A stretch of DNA of 64,000 bases. Origin: Brettanomyces bruxellensis (lineage: Eukaryota; Ascomycota; Pichiomycetes; Pichiales; Pichiaceae). Under the pieces are notes generated by a model that saw nothing but the letters and a program-made list of their open reading frames with translations, was not told the DNA's origin and ran no database searches. Below are positions 9,658-19,855 of the stretch, in pieces. The stretch's first letter is position 1. The number at the start of each line of letters is the position of its first letter. The position numbers and the translations under genes are program-made. Location: positions 310,001 through 374,000 of the forward strand of contig NC_054686.1 of the NCBI RefSeq assembly GCF_011074885.1, in the 5' to 3' direction.

Positions 9658-12600
9658 TTATACGATATTCTCCTGGATTCTGGAATTTCCTTCATTCGAT
9701 CCAATGATACTTGCCAAGTATCTCAATGAACTTTCCCGCAACTGCTGAGAGTACAAGTTATCATAATCAAGAGCAGTGTTCCCTTCGAAATTTAATGATT
9801 CCCTATCTTCCGATAGGGTTCTATCTCCAATTTTAATATTCCCAGCCAATATTTCACCAATGTATGCGTAAGAATCATCACTAATCAAATCGCACAAGCT
9901 CACAGTAGACTCTTCTGATGGGAATTTCCGTGATTTGGTTGCTTTTTTCTTCCGTGAAACATTATCATCATCATCCTTGTGATAATTTAGACCACCATCT
10001 CGGGAAATGTCAACCGATGCCAAATAATCGTGAGAATAACTGTTGTTACTGTTGTCAAAAGAATTGTTGGTATCTCTAGCTTCCGATATGCCGCCCGTAT
10101 TTCCTAGTATAGTTTCCATTCCCACATCCGACCATCCCAATTGCTTCAAGGTGCTGAAATCGGTAAATGTATTTGAGCTATCGGCATCGCTGGTAGATTT
10201 CAGGTGTAAATCTGGGTAAGCATCCGTATTTTTATCAGCAATACCATTTGCAGGTGAGAATGATGTACTTTTAATCTTCACTGTGGCAGTACTGATTGGT
10301 GATGAGCTGACTTTAACTGGTTCTCTGGTAATTGCAGTACCGTTCACCGTGCTATTATCTGAATCAGTGGTGTCATGAAAAATCATATCGTCCTCAGGAG
10401 GATAAGGACTCTTTGCAACTTCTACCTCTGAAGATTCCTCGGTAGACAAAGTGCTAGAACTACTTTCGTCTGATATTGTACCACCATCGGTTGAGGCATC
10501 TGCACTTGATAGTCGAATCCAGTTGGCACCCTTCTTCCTCCTTTTCTGCTGTTCACTTAGTTTACTCAATTTGGCACAGACACTTGGGGAGTACATTATG
10601 GAGCTTTTAGACAACGTGTTTGTACGAGAATCCGGAATCGCGGCTATTCCATTTTCCTTCACTGTTTCCTCTTGGGTCTTCACTGTCTTCTTAAACCTAT
10701 CATAGAAAGAGTCCGAAGACTTAATTCCAGTTTGCGTTGGTTCCTTCACTGCTTCAGGCGGATTGTCAGCTTTTGAGTTCGCGTTGTTTATCAGCTCACC
10801 GTTCTTGAAGCTTAAAGTTTTACTCTTCTCATCAGCTATCGGTTGAATGTCCTCTTTCCCTTGGGAACGACGAACTTCAGCCCAGGATTTAACTCTATCC
10901 CCTTCCTTAGTCTGCTTGCCATTCGTTTGCTTTGGCTCGTTTTCTTCTTTTATTTTTATTGCATTATCATTGTGCTTCTTTAGTTCCTTGTGAATGTGTA
11001 TTGAAGAGTCAACACGATGAATCTTGGAGGATCTCCGGTTCAACGACCCACTATCCTTCATTATAAAGGCAGCTGGGCTCTTCGAGGTTGGTCTGCTTCT
11101 TGGTGAAGTTTGAGCTAAATGGTTGTTTGTATTAATATTGGTATTTTGTACATTAGCGTTTCCGTCTGGTCTCCTACCTGAGTTTCCATGCTCATCCAAT
11201 GGAGTTAATCCATTAAGTTGTTTCTCTGCATGTAGAATTTCATTACCCTGCGAATCCTTCTGAACCGCTGACTTGGCAATTTCATTCTCATTATAGGAAC
11301 TGCGTGGTCTAATTGGTTTTGCTGTGTAGTCTTGTCTTCTTACAGGCAGCGAGTATGGCCTCGTTTTAGGAAGTGGAGGCAGATCAGAAGGTATAATACA
11401 CTTATTCTGTTTATTAGTTTTAGGTTGTTCAGGTGGAGGCAGTTTTGGTTTCCACGTGCCATTGGTTATGGGGTGATTTATCTGTTTCTCTGATTCTAGG
11501 TTTGACGCACTTTTCACTTCAAGCACTGTTGGCAAAGGCTTGTTCATACTTTTCTTGTTTTTTCCAACAGAATTCAAATTACTAATACTCTCGGTCTTAT
11601 TGCCTTGCGCTTTATTACTATCTGGCTTTTTATCCTTTGACTTTTTCATCAGGTTAAAGATGTGCTTTAAAAATCTCCATCTGAAGCGCTTTTTCCTCTG
11701 TGCACGTTTAGTTTGCGACATTTTGGAATTCCTAACTTTATTACTTTGGTCTTCTTTGCTAGCGAATTGCTCAATTGTGGTAATAACCTTATCGCTAGAA
11801 AATTTCTGCAGCCTGGTTCTTTCTGTTTTCTCCAATTTTGCCTTCCTGTTATCCCATTCCTCTTTGGAGATTTCAAGAATGTTGATAATTGACGAAACAA
11901 GATACTCTTCCCCGGAAAGAAGAACATTTCGAAGAAGAGGATCTCGTATTGACAGATAACCCGGAATCATAGAATCAATCTGTTGGGCAAGCTGCTCTGT
12001 TAACTCATCAGTAGGAACTGTATGTTTGAACTTTGGATCCAAAATTGTCATCCCTTCCATAGAGATGTGGTCTGAATCAGCAAAGTTCAAGGAAATAAGG
12101 CCAAAAAGATGATTTCTGTTCAATGCTGACGTATCCAGTTCTGAGTTCAGTGTTATTAGAATAGGAGCCTTTGATTTCTCATCCCTATAACTCTGACTTT
12201 CATGCGCCGTGTAATATATCACATTATTATCAACTGTATTCTTGAATAAATGGAACGCTTCCGATTTACCCAGAATTTTGGCCCTAATGATTACATCAGA
12301 AATAGTTTTTCCAGATTGTCTGTCAATTCTGAAATGTGCAACAAAGTTGTCACCAAAAAGCTTAATGTACGATGCACCATCATAGACGTAATATGATGAC
12401 ACAATATTATCAACACGGATGCAAGAAGTAACCTCCAGCTTTGGTAATGCCGAAGGAATCACCTCGTTCACAATTGCATGCATTAAAATGTCTGAGGCAA
12501 GTGGCCAACTAATCCTTGTACTGTTTGGATCTTTTTTCAGACGCTCTTCATTCCAACACCTAAGGTAATATGACTCGTCTGTTATTTTAAACACAACAAG

Positions 12601-14340
12601 AAAGTCATTGAAAACTCCAAGAACAGCTTTATTTCTCACATCACTTGAGATCATATCAGTGACATCAAATATACCAACAACACGCCTTGTGAGCCAGCCA
12701 TTTTTAAGGTCTTCCGGCCATTGCTTGGCAAAGTCGGCCAAGATTCTTCCCTTTTCGTCAAACATGTGTTCATCATACGACCGGAGTTCATCACTTGCAA
12801 AAGACATTATAGTTTCGTTGCATACTCCATACAACCTAGCAACCTGCTTTCTTTCATCGTCTCTACATTCTGACCAATCCTTCGTCCTAAGCAATTTCTG
12901 CAATAGAAGTTGAATTTTTGCCAAATTTGATGATGAAAGTCTAACAAGCTTCTGAGATGTGTCAATATCAAAGCTTAAAAGCTCACTTTTGTTAATTTGT
13001 TCAAGGGTAAGCGATAACTGAGCATACTCCTGTGTGAAAAGCTTTGTTGCAGCCTTGTTTCTCATACATGCTTTGTAAAAATAAGGTATTGTTGTACCGC
13101 ATGCTTTTAGAACTTCAAATGCTCCATATGGTTCGGCAGCTTTCAACATGTCCAAAAATATACAATTAATCCGTGTAACTTCATCAATTGTGGGCGGAAA
13201 AGCATGATTGAGCCTGTTAGTTGTGTATCCACTGATATCTCCATTAAGAACCTTGACTCTGAGAGGTACAACCTGTTTTTGCATAAACTCGACTAAATGA
13301 ACTGTAAACTCAGTTTGCTCGTTGATAAGCTGTTCGTATATCTCCTTCACCGATTGTTTTTCTTTTTTGACTTCCGATAAATTCATACCCGGTTGCTTAT
13401 AACAGTCCTCGGTTGCCTCAGGACAGTATTCCACAAATGAGTCAAATAAATACTCCAGCTGGTCCCCAAGCAGAAAAGCTAGAACGTTGTTTTTATCCAT
13501 CAAATCTTCATCTGTAACATCATTCTCGTACACAACATCCACGATGTGAGATTCCGATTTCAAGCAATCCCTTCCATAACCCATACTCAATAGATATTTG
13601 CCGATACTACTTGCAGATCTTGAGCTTATTGGCATCATTCTGCTAGCCAAGTCTCCAGCCATAGTTTCATCCCAGTCAAAACTTAGAGGAAGATCAGCCT
13701 GCCTTAATAGCGATATTACAACACCGTGATCAAGAGAGGCGTAAGCCCTAAGCAAAGACACAGCCAGGCATTTCCTGACCCTACTGTTTTGAAGTTCTTC
13801 AGTTCTCAAATTTTCCACTGCTGGATAGTATTTGGAAGATTTGGAGTAATTAATCCCCTTAAAAAAGCTTTGTCCGTGCTTTGATATAATGAGACAGCTG
13901 AGCTTCTCGCCTGAGTCTGGGTATCTAAAAATTATTGCAATTACTTCACCAAAAAGCGAGTCGTGCCCTTTAAAATAGGCAGCATCACTAACAACAGACT
14001 TCCAAAGTTCCTCACTAGTGAGCTCATCTGTTTTGCCAATAAAATAGTGGCTACTAGACTTTCTGAATTCCTCTTCCTTGTTGATATCGGTAGTTTGCAA
14101 TAACTTCGAAAGGTAGGAGCGATTGGTTTGTGTTTTTTCTACCACTATTGTGCTGTTTGAGTCTTCATTGGCCGACGTGTTTTCTGTTTTCACATTGATA
14201 TCATCATCATCAGAGGCCAAATAATTATGAACGGATGGATTTTCATCGCTTGCCTTGTTGTCAATATAAACACTGGAGCTTTTCCGAATTTCGGTTGAGA
14301 CTGACATATCTAGTGTGAGACAATCTAACACTGTAAACAC
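9658..14340 (-). CDS. BUD3: Bud-site selection protein Bud3 (Cdc42 GEF-type DH domain)
   Basis: A very large protein of 1560 residues (yeast Bud3 ~1636). Bud3 sits at the septin ring, marks axial bud sites and acts as a GEF for Cdc42 in early G1. A Dbl-homology-like helical domain is visible at about residues 330-530 (EIYEQLINEQTEFTVHLVEFMQ onward), followed by a PH-like/beta-rich segment to ~840. The C-terminal ~650 residues are disordered, rich in Ser, Asn, Lys and Pro, with basic-proline patches such as PPPEQPKTNKQ and LPPLPKTRPYSLPVRR. A second ATG at codon 12 (14307) is an equally good start. The identification rests on size and domain layout. Confidence 0.82.
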   Translation of the reverse strand: MFTVLDCLTLDMSVSTEIRKSSSVYIDNKASDENPSVHNYLASDDDDINVKTENTSANEDSNSTIVVEKTQTNRSYLSKLLQTTDINKEEEFRKSSSHYFIGKTDELTSEELWKSVVSDAAYFKGHDSLFGEVIAIIFRYPDSGEKLSCLIISKHGQSFFKGINYSKSSKYYPAVENLRTEELQNSRVRKCLAVSLLRAYASLDHGVVISLLRQADLPLSFDWDETMAGDLASRMMPISSRSASSIGKYLLSMGYGRDCLKSESHIVDVVYENDVTDEDLMDKNNVLAFLLGDQLEYLFDSFVEYCPEATEDCYKQPGMNLSEVKKEKQSVKEIYEQLINEQTEFTVHLVEFMQKQVVPLRVKVLNGDISGYTTNRLNHAFPPTIDEVTRINCIFLDMLKAAEPYGAFEVLKACGTTIPYFYKACMRNKAATKLFTQEYAQLSLTLEQINKSELLSFDIDTSQKLVRLSSSNLAKIQLLLQKLLRTKDWSECRDDERKQVARLYGVCNETIMSFASDELRSYDEHMFDEKGRILADFAKQWPEDLKNGWLTRRVVGIFDVTDMISSDVRNKAVLGVFNDFLVVFKITDESYYLRCWNEERLKKDPNSTRISWPLASDILMHAIVNEVIPSALPKLEVTSCIRVDNIVSSYYVYDGASYIKLFGDNFVAHFRIDRQSGKTISDVIIRAKILGKSEAFHLFKNTVDNNVIYYTAHESQSYRDEKSKAPILITLNSELDTSALNRNHLFGLISLNFADSDHISMEGMTILDPKFKHTVPTDELTEQLAQQIDSMIPGYLSIRDPLLRNVLLSGEEYLVSSIINILEISKEEWDNRKAKLEKTERTRLQKFSSDKVITTIEQFASKEDQSNKVRNSKMSQTKRAQRKKRFRWRFLKHIFNLMKKSKDKKPDSNKAQGNKTESISNLNSVGKNKKSMNKPLPTVLEVKSASNLESEKQINHPITNGTWKPKLPPPEQPKTNKQNKCIIPSDLPPLPKTRPYSLPVRRQDYTAKPIRPRSSYNENEIAKSAVQKDSQGNEILHAEKQLNGLTPLDEHGNSGRRPDGNANVQNTNINTNNHLAQTSPRSRPTSKSPAAFIMKDSGSLNRRSSKIHRVDSSIHIHKELKKHNDNAIKIKEENEPKQTNGKQTKEGDRVKSWAEVRRSQGKEDIQPIADEKSKTLSFKNGELINNANSKADNPPEAVKEPTQTGIKSSDSFYDRFKKTVKTQEETVKENGIAAIPDSRTNTLSKSSIMYSPSVCAKLSKLSEQQKRRKKGANWIRLSSADASTDGGTISDESSSSTLSTEESSEVEVAKSPYPPEDDMIFHDTTDSDNSTVNGTAITREPVKVSSSPISTATVKIKSTSFSPANGIADKNTDAYPDLHLKSTSDADSSNTFTDFSTLKQLGWSDVGMETILGNTGGISEARDTNNSFDNSNNSYSHDYLASVDISRDGGLNYHKDDDDNVSRKKKATKSRKFPSEESTVSLCDLISDDSYAYIGEILAGNIKIGDRTLSEDRESLNFEGNTALDYDNLYSQQLRESSLRYLASIIGSNEGNSRIQENIV

Positions 14341-15041
14341 AACAAATGAAATTCAAGCACTTGTAATCTTAACGCTCTATTTTCTTCCTGTTGACACCTA
14401 GTGATTGATAAATCCTTGTCTGTACTTTTGCAAATGATACAAGGTTCAAAACTTCTCCTTATACAAAAAGAAGAAGAAAAAAAAATTTAGCAGTGAGGTT
14501 GTCATAGTTTCAGATCAAACTTTCCTCCTTCTGCATAAGTACTGATCTATTTACCTTTTTATTCATTGATTTTTTTTTTCTTTCTTTCAGCGAAGAAAGA
14601 AAATAAATAAAGCCATAAACATTGAAATTTTTTTGGCATTACGCAAGACGCAAAGTGGCGCGCAACGCAATCACTGCTGCAATCGGTTTTCGCCTGACGC
14701 GTCTTTATATGTGTACAGATGCATCAACGCTAATTTTCTCTTTCTGTAGCCAGCATACAATTTTCCCCTCCCTGACCCGGATTTCGCAATGTTATGGGGG
14801 AGCCAATAGTATTTGTCGCTGAAATAGCAAGCAATATCTATCTTAATTTTCAGGCTTAATAAGAAGCACACAGTAATTGGATTTGCTATTCTTGGTGAAT
14901 CTTGTATTTCTGTTAATGGTATAAATATGACCGATCCACAGATGCAGTGTGTAAGCTCGTGCAACACTTTGTAATGTTATTACACTCCTTATCACTTTAT
15001 GATTTGTAATTGTACCTCCAAATTTACTCGAATCACTCAAA
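14341..15041. other. Divergent promoter region BUD3 / flavodoxin-like gene
   Basis: A 701-bp stretch without a credible gene. It contains T-rich tracts (14571-14586 and nearby), a GC-rich patch at 14650-14700 and one ACGCGT box abutting a TATA-like sequence (separate entry). Open frames here are short and of odd composition. Confidence 0.6.
14697..14709 (+). promoter_or_regulatory. MluI cell-cycle box fused to TATA-like sequence
   Basis: ACGCGTCTTTATA contains ACGCGT, the MBF-binding MCB core, followed after one base by TTTATA. The same 13-mer occurs at 40439-40451 in another divergent promoter. It could serve BUD3, the flavodoxin-like gene, or neither. Confidence 0.4.
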
Positions 15042-15707
15042 ATGACAAAATCCGTTGCAGTAAGTACAAGCATCTAACACAATTACAATATTTCACCGAA
15101 TGGTCTACTCACCAAAGCAATATCCTAGATAATCATCTACACGATGTATGGTCATGTCGGTAAGCTTGCTGAATCTATTAAGGCTGGTGTGGAATCCCAA
15201 AATGTTTCTGTCAAGATATTCCAAGTAGCCGAAACTTTACCGGATGGGGTGCTTCAAAAAATGCATGCGGCACCTAAGCCAGATTACGCTACAGCAACCA
15301 TTGACACTTTAAAGGAATATGACGCTTTCCTCTTTGGTATCCCTACTCGATTTGGAAATTTTCCAGCCCAATGGAAGACATTTTGGGATAGAACCGGGGG
15401 TCTTTGGGCTTCTGGTGGTTTATATCACAAACCTTTCGGTGTTTTTGTCTCGACTGGTACTGGTGGAGGTACCGAATCGACCGTTATGAACAGTCTCTCG
15501 AGTTTTGTTCATCACTCAATGGTTTTTGTTCCCTTGGGATATGCTAAAACTTTCCCAGAGATGAATAATTTGGACGAAGTTCGTTCTGGTTCTCCATGGG
15601 GTGCCTCAACGATGTCTGGCCCAGATGGCTCTAGACAACCCACTCCTTTGGAATTAAAGGTTGCAAAGATCCAAGGTACAGAGTTTGCCAAGTATCTTAA
15701 ATCTTGA
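15042..15707 (+). CDS. PST2: Flavodoxin-like NAD(P)H:quinone oxidoreductase, WrbA family (Pst2/Rfs1/Ycp4), one intron
   Basis: The coding sequence is join(15042..15059, 15129..15707), giving 198 residues, the usual length for Pst2. Exon 1 encodes MTKSVA and exon 2 starts IIIYTMYGHVGKLAE, which together rebuild the family N-terminus; starting at the exon 2 ATG (15144) would lose the first beta strand. Family signatures are FGIPTRFGNFPAQWKTFWD (about 80-98), the GGLWASGGLYHKPFGVFVSTG region and the Gly-rich TGTGGGTES. These FMN proteins reduce quinones by two electrons, are linked to oxidative stress and associate with eisosomes. Which of the three yeast paralogues it matches best cannot be settled by eye. 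Confidence 0.9.
15060..15128 (+). other. Spliceosomal intron (69 nt) in the flavodoxin-like gene
   Basis: The 5' site is GTAAGT right after the sixth codon, and the 3' site is CCTAG at 15124-15128. Candidate branch points are CTAAC at 15074-15078 and the CTCAC at 15108-15112, which is nearer the 3' site. The intron sits between codons (phase 0). Its removal is required to make the conserved N-terminus, which is strong support. Confidence 0.87.
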
Positions 15708-15964
15708 GTCTGCGTCGTTGTCGAAATTTCGGAAGCTTTTGATTTTGTTCTACTCATTAATTTATTTAAGTGTATTGTTCCTTTGCTTCATTTTGATCAT
15801 AGTTATAAATAAAATATTGCTTTCATTTTGTATGCTGCCACCCCGTGTGAGTTGAAAGGCTATGAAATGTATGTGATCACCCTTATCGCCACGATTGACA
15901 AATAGTAATGGCATCACTTTTTTCTTACAAAAGACGAAGGATGGCTCCTGTATGCGTTATAGTT

Positions 15965-16310
15965 AACACTTTTCCATGTTTCAATATAGTATTCGATATT
16001 TATTTTGCTGTACAAACATATGAATAGCTGCGCAGACATATGAGAAAATATCTTCTTCTTATACTTGGGGCTCTCCATGTATCACAGACACTATTGTTAC
16101 AGCTTCTTCTTTACGTAGAGCTTTATTGCTCTACGTAAATTTTGCTTCGACATTATCTCATAAAGTGAGATGTTGCATTGTACAAGTTAATAGTACTATA
16201 TTTAATGCAGCATTCGATGTTTATTGTAGTACATAAGATATGTTTGTAGTTATGCACACAAGAAAATATTTTTGCTTTACATGGTGGCTGATATGCTACA
16301 TTATCCGGAT
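15965..16310. repeat. Diverged direct repeat, two copies about 210 bp apart
   Basis: Copy A (about 15965-16080) and copy B (about 16188-16296) share, in order, TTAA, (T/C)ATTCGAT(A/G)TTTATT, GTACA, ATATG, GCA, AGAAAATAT and a CATG followed by a GCT-containing segment, with small indels between. The match was found by eye; boundaries are approximate. Two hairpins lie between the copies. It could be an old tandem duplication or the remains of an element. Confidence 0.45.
16110..16139. repeat. Perfect inverted repeat, 12-bp stem and 6-nt loop
   Basis: TTTACGTAGAGC (16110-16121) pairs with GCTCTACGTAAA (16128-16139) around the loop TTTATT. A second hairpin, ATCTCA/TGAGAT with a TAAAG loop, follows at about 16155-16171. 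Neither is next to a gene end; the flavodoxin-like stop is ~400 bp away. Confidence 0.75.
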
Positions 16311-16420
16311 GCTTAAATAATAGGGTACTTGCTATTGGAAATTCCTTTCTGTACAACTTTGACAGGTAAATCGTATTAGATTCCCTGTTGCATAGAGAGA
16401 AGATACCTAATTATATATAT

Positions 16421-16450
16421 TTCTATATATTTCTATATATTTCTATATAT
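16421..16450. repeat. Minisatellite, three units of TTCTATATAT
   Basis: Three perfect 10-bp units in a row, with a partial TATATAT lead-in at 16412-16420. Simple slippage-type sequence; no function is suggested. Confidence 0.85.
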
Positions 16451-16690
16451 CTCAAATTCTATTTAATACCATAATAAAACTGACCGCACCACCTTAAACG
16501 TTTTAATTTTTATATTGTAAATGGATGAGCCTGTTTCGATGTGACGGTACAATTTTTGGGCTGACAACAGACTATTTTGTAACATTTTTTACAATTTCCT
16601 GTTCGGGTCGATTCCTCTTTTTCTGGCAGGACTGCGGCTTCTTCTCTGAAGGCAAACAAAATTATTAGTGGATGATCTCAAATCAAAATA

Positions 16691-17062
16691 TCAATCTGAA
16701 TACAACTTCAAAAGTTGTAATATAGGATCATATACTTCATATCCTTCTTCTTCAGAATTTATATCTTGAGATATTGGTTCGGGTGGAAGGATAGAATTAT
16801 GTCTATTGGCCCGTAAATAAGACAATGCATTCAAGAAATACTCTTTTAAGTTGTCTCCATATGAATATATCTCTTCCCCATCAAATTCAAATGTCTCAAT
16901 TAAAAAATTGCTGCTCCCTGTATAATCATAAAAGAACAATAAATTGTTTATTCGTTCTTCCGGTGTGGGAGAAAGAAGATTATCAAGAGCGATTGGTATG
17001 GTCATATTCCTTTTTTTGGAAAAACACATATGGACTTTACGAGTCCATCTTCCAAATTTCAT
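16691..17062 (-). CDS. Small acidic protein of unknown function
   Basis: A 123-codon frame directly downstream of FMP40 on the same strand, with 166 bp between. I do not recognise the product. A basic first 20 residues is followed by an acidic, mixed-composition body with plausible helices (PTPEERINNLLFFYDY, LKEYFLNALSYLRANR) and a Pro/Glu segment ILPPEPISQDINSEEEGYE. A second ATG at codon 20 (17005, MTIPIALDNLL) may be the real start. Composition looks protein-like rather than like translated A/T repeats, but length and the AT-rich setting leave room for chance. No membrane segment or metal motif was seen. Confidence 0.42.
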   Translation of the reverse strand: MKFGRWTRKVHMCFSKKRNMTIPIALDNLLSPTPEERINNLLFFYDYTGSSNFLIETFEFDGEEIYSYGDNLKEYFLNALSYLRANRHNSILPPEPISQDINSEEEGYEVYDPILQLLKLYSD

Positions 17063-17228
17063 ATTTAATTAAATATATATTAACTGATTTATAAGAGACT
17101 ACAAAACATATAGACGGATAAAAGGTATAAAAGATGTATAAATGCAAAGAAATCTGAAGGCATATGTAAACCGATATAAATACAATAAATGGGTACAACA
17201 GAACATTTTAAAATTTTGAGATATGTGC

Positions 17229-19115
17229 TCAACTGGAACAACTACATTGTAACATCTGCTTTTCTTTTTTATTATCATCAAGCCAATGCTGTTCAAGTGT
17301 ACCAAGTTCGTCACCCCATTTTTCGGGCTCATATGGATTGCAACACATTTTCATCAACTTATCCAAATAAGATGAATCGTAATTATTCTTTTGGGTGAAA
17401 TCAATCACCTCATTCAAAATCCAATTTTTCGGTATAAATAAAGGATTGTACTTTTCTGCCCTTCTTAATCTTTCGGCATCAGTAATGTCTTCTTCAACTA
17501 AACGCTTTTTGAATGCAATAAGAAATCTTTCTATGATACCCTTAACCATACTTTTGGTATATCCAGATGTCTGGTCTTCTTCAAAGTTATCAGGAATAAA
17601 TTTTGCAGATATATTGGATATCTCTGAATCATTTGTCTTGCACAACGGTTGCTTCTGTAACAAGACAAAAAATCCATTATAGTCGAGTTTGCTCTTCTGG
17701 AGAGTTTCGAAAAGCAAAAGCAAAATGCCATCTTGGTCTCTGGATTTCATGCCTACGCCAAGTCGTTTACACAAGAGTGTCATATAAAAGTTCATGTAAT
17801 ATGATTCAAAGATATCGGCCGCGGCTTGAACCATTTTGTTGGTTCTCATACCAACGCTTTTAATCCATTCCTGTTTTAATCCCTTCTCTTGGAAAAAAGG
17901 ATCTTTCAACAATTCCGGACCAGCGCCAAGAAGTTCAACCAAATCTTCAGCTAATTTAACCATATTAAACCAAATAGCTGATGGCATGCTCCGAAAGCTG
18001 TATCTTTCATTTACATCATCAGTGTTTGGTGTGTAACTTGGTTCAAAGTAATCCATAAAGGAAAACGGGCCAAAATCCATGGCCAATCCCAATATAGACG
18101 TATTGTCCGTGTTTAAAACTCCGTTAAGAAAACCATATGCTTGCCAGTAAGAGACGGCCTCAGCATTTCTGCACACAATCTCAAGATACAATTTATCATA
18201 CTTGCTAAGCGTACCAAGCTGTTGTAAAATCTCACTCTTGCCCAAGATGCTTTTGAAATTTTTGCATAAACTCTTTTCTCCACGGAAAACGTGATCAATG
18301 GCATAGTCTGCCAATGCAATAAGACCTTGACGGTCATTTCTGTATCTGTACAAATCGAAAGTTCCCACTCTAATCCAACTAGGAGCCATTCTGCACACAA
18401 TTGCACAACTCTCGGTTGTTCCACGCTGTGCATACGTCTTTGGAAGAGCAGTTATTGCCAACGCTCTTGTAGAAGGAATTCCAATTGCATTTAATGATTC
18501 TGATATGACGAATTCTCTTATGCTAGATCTTAAAACAGCTTTTCCATCAGCAAAACGTGAAAAGGGCGTCTTACCTGCTCCCTTTAACTGAAGCTCATAC
18601 ACCTTGCCGGTGTTCGGATTAGTAACCTCAAACAGATTGACCACTCTACCATCCCCCAATTGACCGGCAAATGTTCCGAATTGATACCCAGCGTATGCCT
18701 GAGAGTATGGAAAAGGATCGGTCTCCACCTTCTGTCCACCTACAATCATTCTAAAATAGTCACTTTTAGTTTCTCTTTCGGGATCCAAACCAAGATCTGC
18801 GAGCGCCGGATGCGATGCAGTCAGATATTTATACTCCTTTCGCTTCTCCGGCAGCAACCAAGTAAAGGCACCAGATTTTAGGATTCTTGCACTGTGAAAC
18901 AAACTCTGAGGGGTATCTGGATTTTTTGCAATATCAACATTTGGAATTTCTGGGTCTGGAGCCAACGTTTCGGTGAAACTGGATGTTTTTTTAAGCTTCT
19001 GAAGTGTATATGTAGATTGCATTCTAGAGTATGGATATATATGTGAATATAACTGACCAAGGCGTCGAGATGGAGATCCTACGATCACACTTTTGTATGA
19101 GTCTCTGGAGAGCAT
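17229..19115 (-). CDS. FMP40: Mitochondrial SelO-family protein AMPylase Fmp40
   Basis: A 628-residue protein of the SelO/UPF0061 family, a pseudokinase fold that transfers AMP to Ser, Thr or Tyr of other proteins, linked in yeast to oxidative-stress protection in mitochondria. The first ~45 residues are basic and Ser-rich, as for import. Family hallmarks are GDGRVVNLFEV (about 155), LQLKGAGKTPFSRFADG (about 172-188, ATP site), RSSIREFVISE, IPSTRALAI, and NTDNTSILGLAMDFGPFSFMD (about 336-356), with the metal-binding Asn/Asp residues and DFG. It ends CSCSS; in animals and bacteria with selenocysteine the family ends CSUSS, so a cysteine stands in the Sec position here. Confidence 0.92.
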   Translation of the reverse strand: MLSRDSYKSVIVGSPSRRLGQLYSHIYPYSRMQSTYTLQKLKKTSSFTETLAPDPEIPNVDIAKNPDTPQSLFHSARILKSGAFTWLLPEKRKEYKYLTASHPALADLGLDPERETKSDYFRMIVGGQKVETDPFPYSQAYAGYQFGTFAGQLGDGRVVNLFEVTNPNTGKVYELQLKGAGKTPFSRFADGKAVLRSSIREFVISESLNAIGIPSTRALAITALPKTYAQRGTTESCAIVCRMAPSWIRVGTFDLYRYRNDRQGLIALADYAIDHVFRGEKSLCKNFKSILGKSEILQQLGTLSKYDKLYLEIVCRNAEAVSYWQAYGFLNGVLNTDNTSILGLAMDFGPFSFMDYFEPSYTPNTDDVNERYSFRSMPSAIWFNMVKLAEDLVELLGAGPELLKDPFFQEKGLKQEWIKSVGMRTNKMVQAAADIFESYYMNFYMTLLCKRLGVGMKSRDQDGILLLLFETLQKSKLDYNGFFVLLQKQPLCKTNDSEISNISAKFIPDNFEEDQTSGYTKSMVKGIIERFLIAFKKRLVEEDITDAERLRRAEKYNPLFIPKNWILNEVIDFTQKNNYDSSYLDKLMKMCCNPYEPEKWGDELGTLEQHWLDDNKKEKQMLQCSCSS

Positions 19116-19855
19116 ACCTATCAGTTATCTTGCTCTCAAATTCCAATTGTAGATAAGAAAATAACTACAAGAAAATTATGTGGTCTATCAATCATTTGTG
19201 CTTTTATATTCTTCAATTTTGCCCGCTGTGATAAAATATAGATTTGTGCGGGGTCCAGATTTCGACACAGTATGGATAAGTCGACGCGACGAAAAAGGAC
19301 AAGATCCTGAGATACTATTGGATGAAAGCTTAAGTCGTTTCTGCGTCTTAGTATGAGATAATTTGAATAATACAGATACCACAGAAATGAAAATGTTCAA
19401 TGATAGATAAGAGGATGAAGCACAAATGAAATTCTCCAAGACCAAACAAAAAGTCCGTCTTTTTTGTCGGTAATCTCGTATACTTAAAGATCGGTAGAAA
19501 GGCAGCTCGGCGGACCTAAAAAAAAAAAAAAAAAATGTAATACTCATTTCGTGCTGTTGATGAGTAAGAAAAAGCTCTGGAATTTCTTTTACATGCATAC
19601 AGATTAGCCCTGGAGGAAAGGGCTGTCTGCCGCTTCATTTTTTTTTTCAACCTAAAGTGGAACAAGACGCTATTGTCTTTTTTTTTTTTTCAACGTTCTT
19701 TTTTCATTTTTTTCTATAGTGGATTATTCAGATGTTTATATCTTTGAATGTTTCCGTTCGTACACTTTGATTATTACGAACGCTCTTTATATTTGTATAA
19801 TACCTTTCCTTTTTCTTCGCGTTCTCTACTGTTTGAATTCTCACGATAAACCAAC
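19116..19855. other. Divergent promoter region FMP40 / DED81
   Basis: A 740-bp stretch. It contains an A18 run (19518-19535), T-rich tracts at about 19637-19715 upstream of DED81 and a TATATTTG-like box near 19788. A 136-codon minus-strand frame (19188-19598) depends on the A18 run read as poly-Phe and was rejected. Confidence 0.6.

Larger units (their letters stand above)
15708..16690. other. Gene-poor stretch with hairpins and a diverged tandem repeat
   Basis: This 983-bp AT-rich region follows the flavodoxin-like gene. It holds a perfect 12-bp hairpin, a smaller hairpin, a diverged ~110-bp direct repeat and a 10-bp minisatellite (separate entries). A 67-codon minus-strand frame at 16153-16356 overlaps the second repeat copy and shows no protein-like pattern. 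Confidence 0.6.

Noticed and set aside
16153..16356. 67-codon minus-strand frame
   Set aside because: Overlaps the diverged repeat, no recognisable features; chance open frame.
15708..16690. Centromere
   Set aside because: The repeats are too short and diverged, and nothing links them to known yeast centromere structures.
19188..19598. 136-codon frame on the minus strand between FMP40 and DED81
   Set aside because: Contains poly-Phe from an A18 tract, is Ser/Leu-rich and sits in a divergent promoter.
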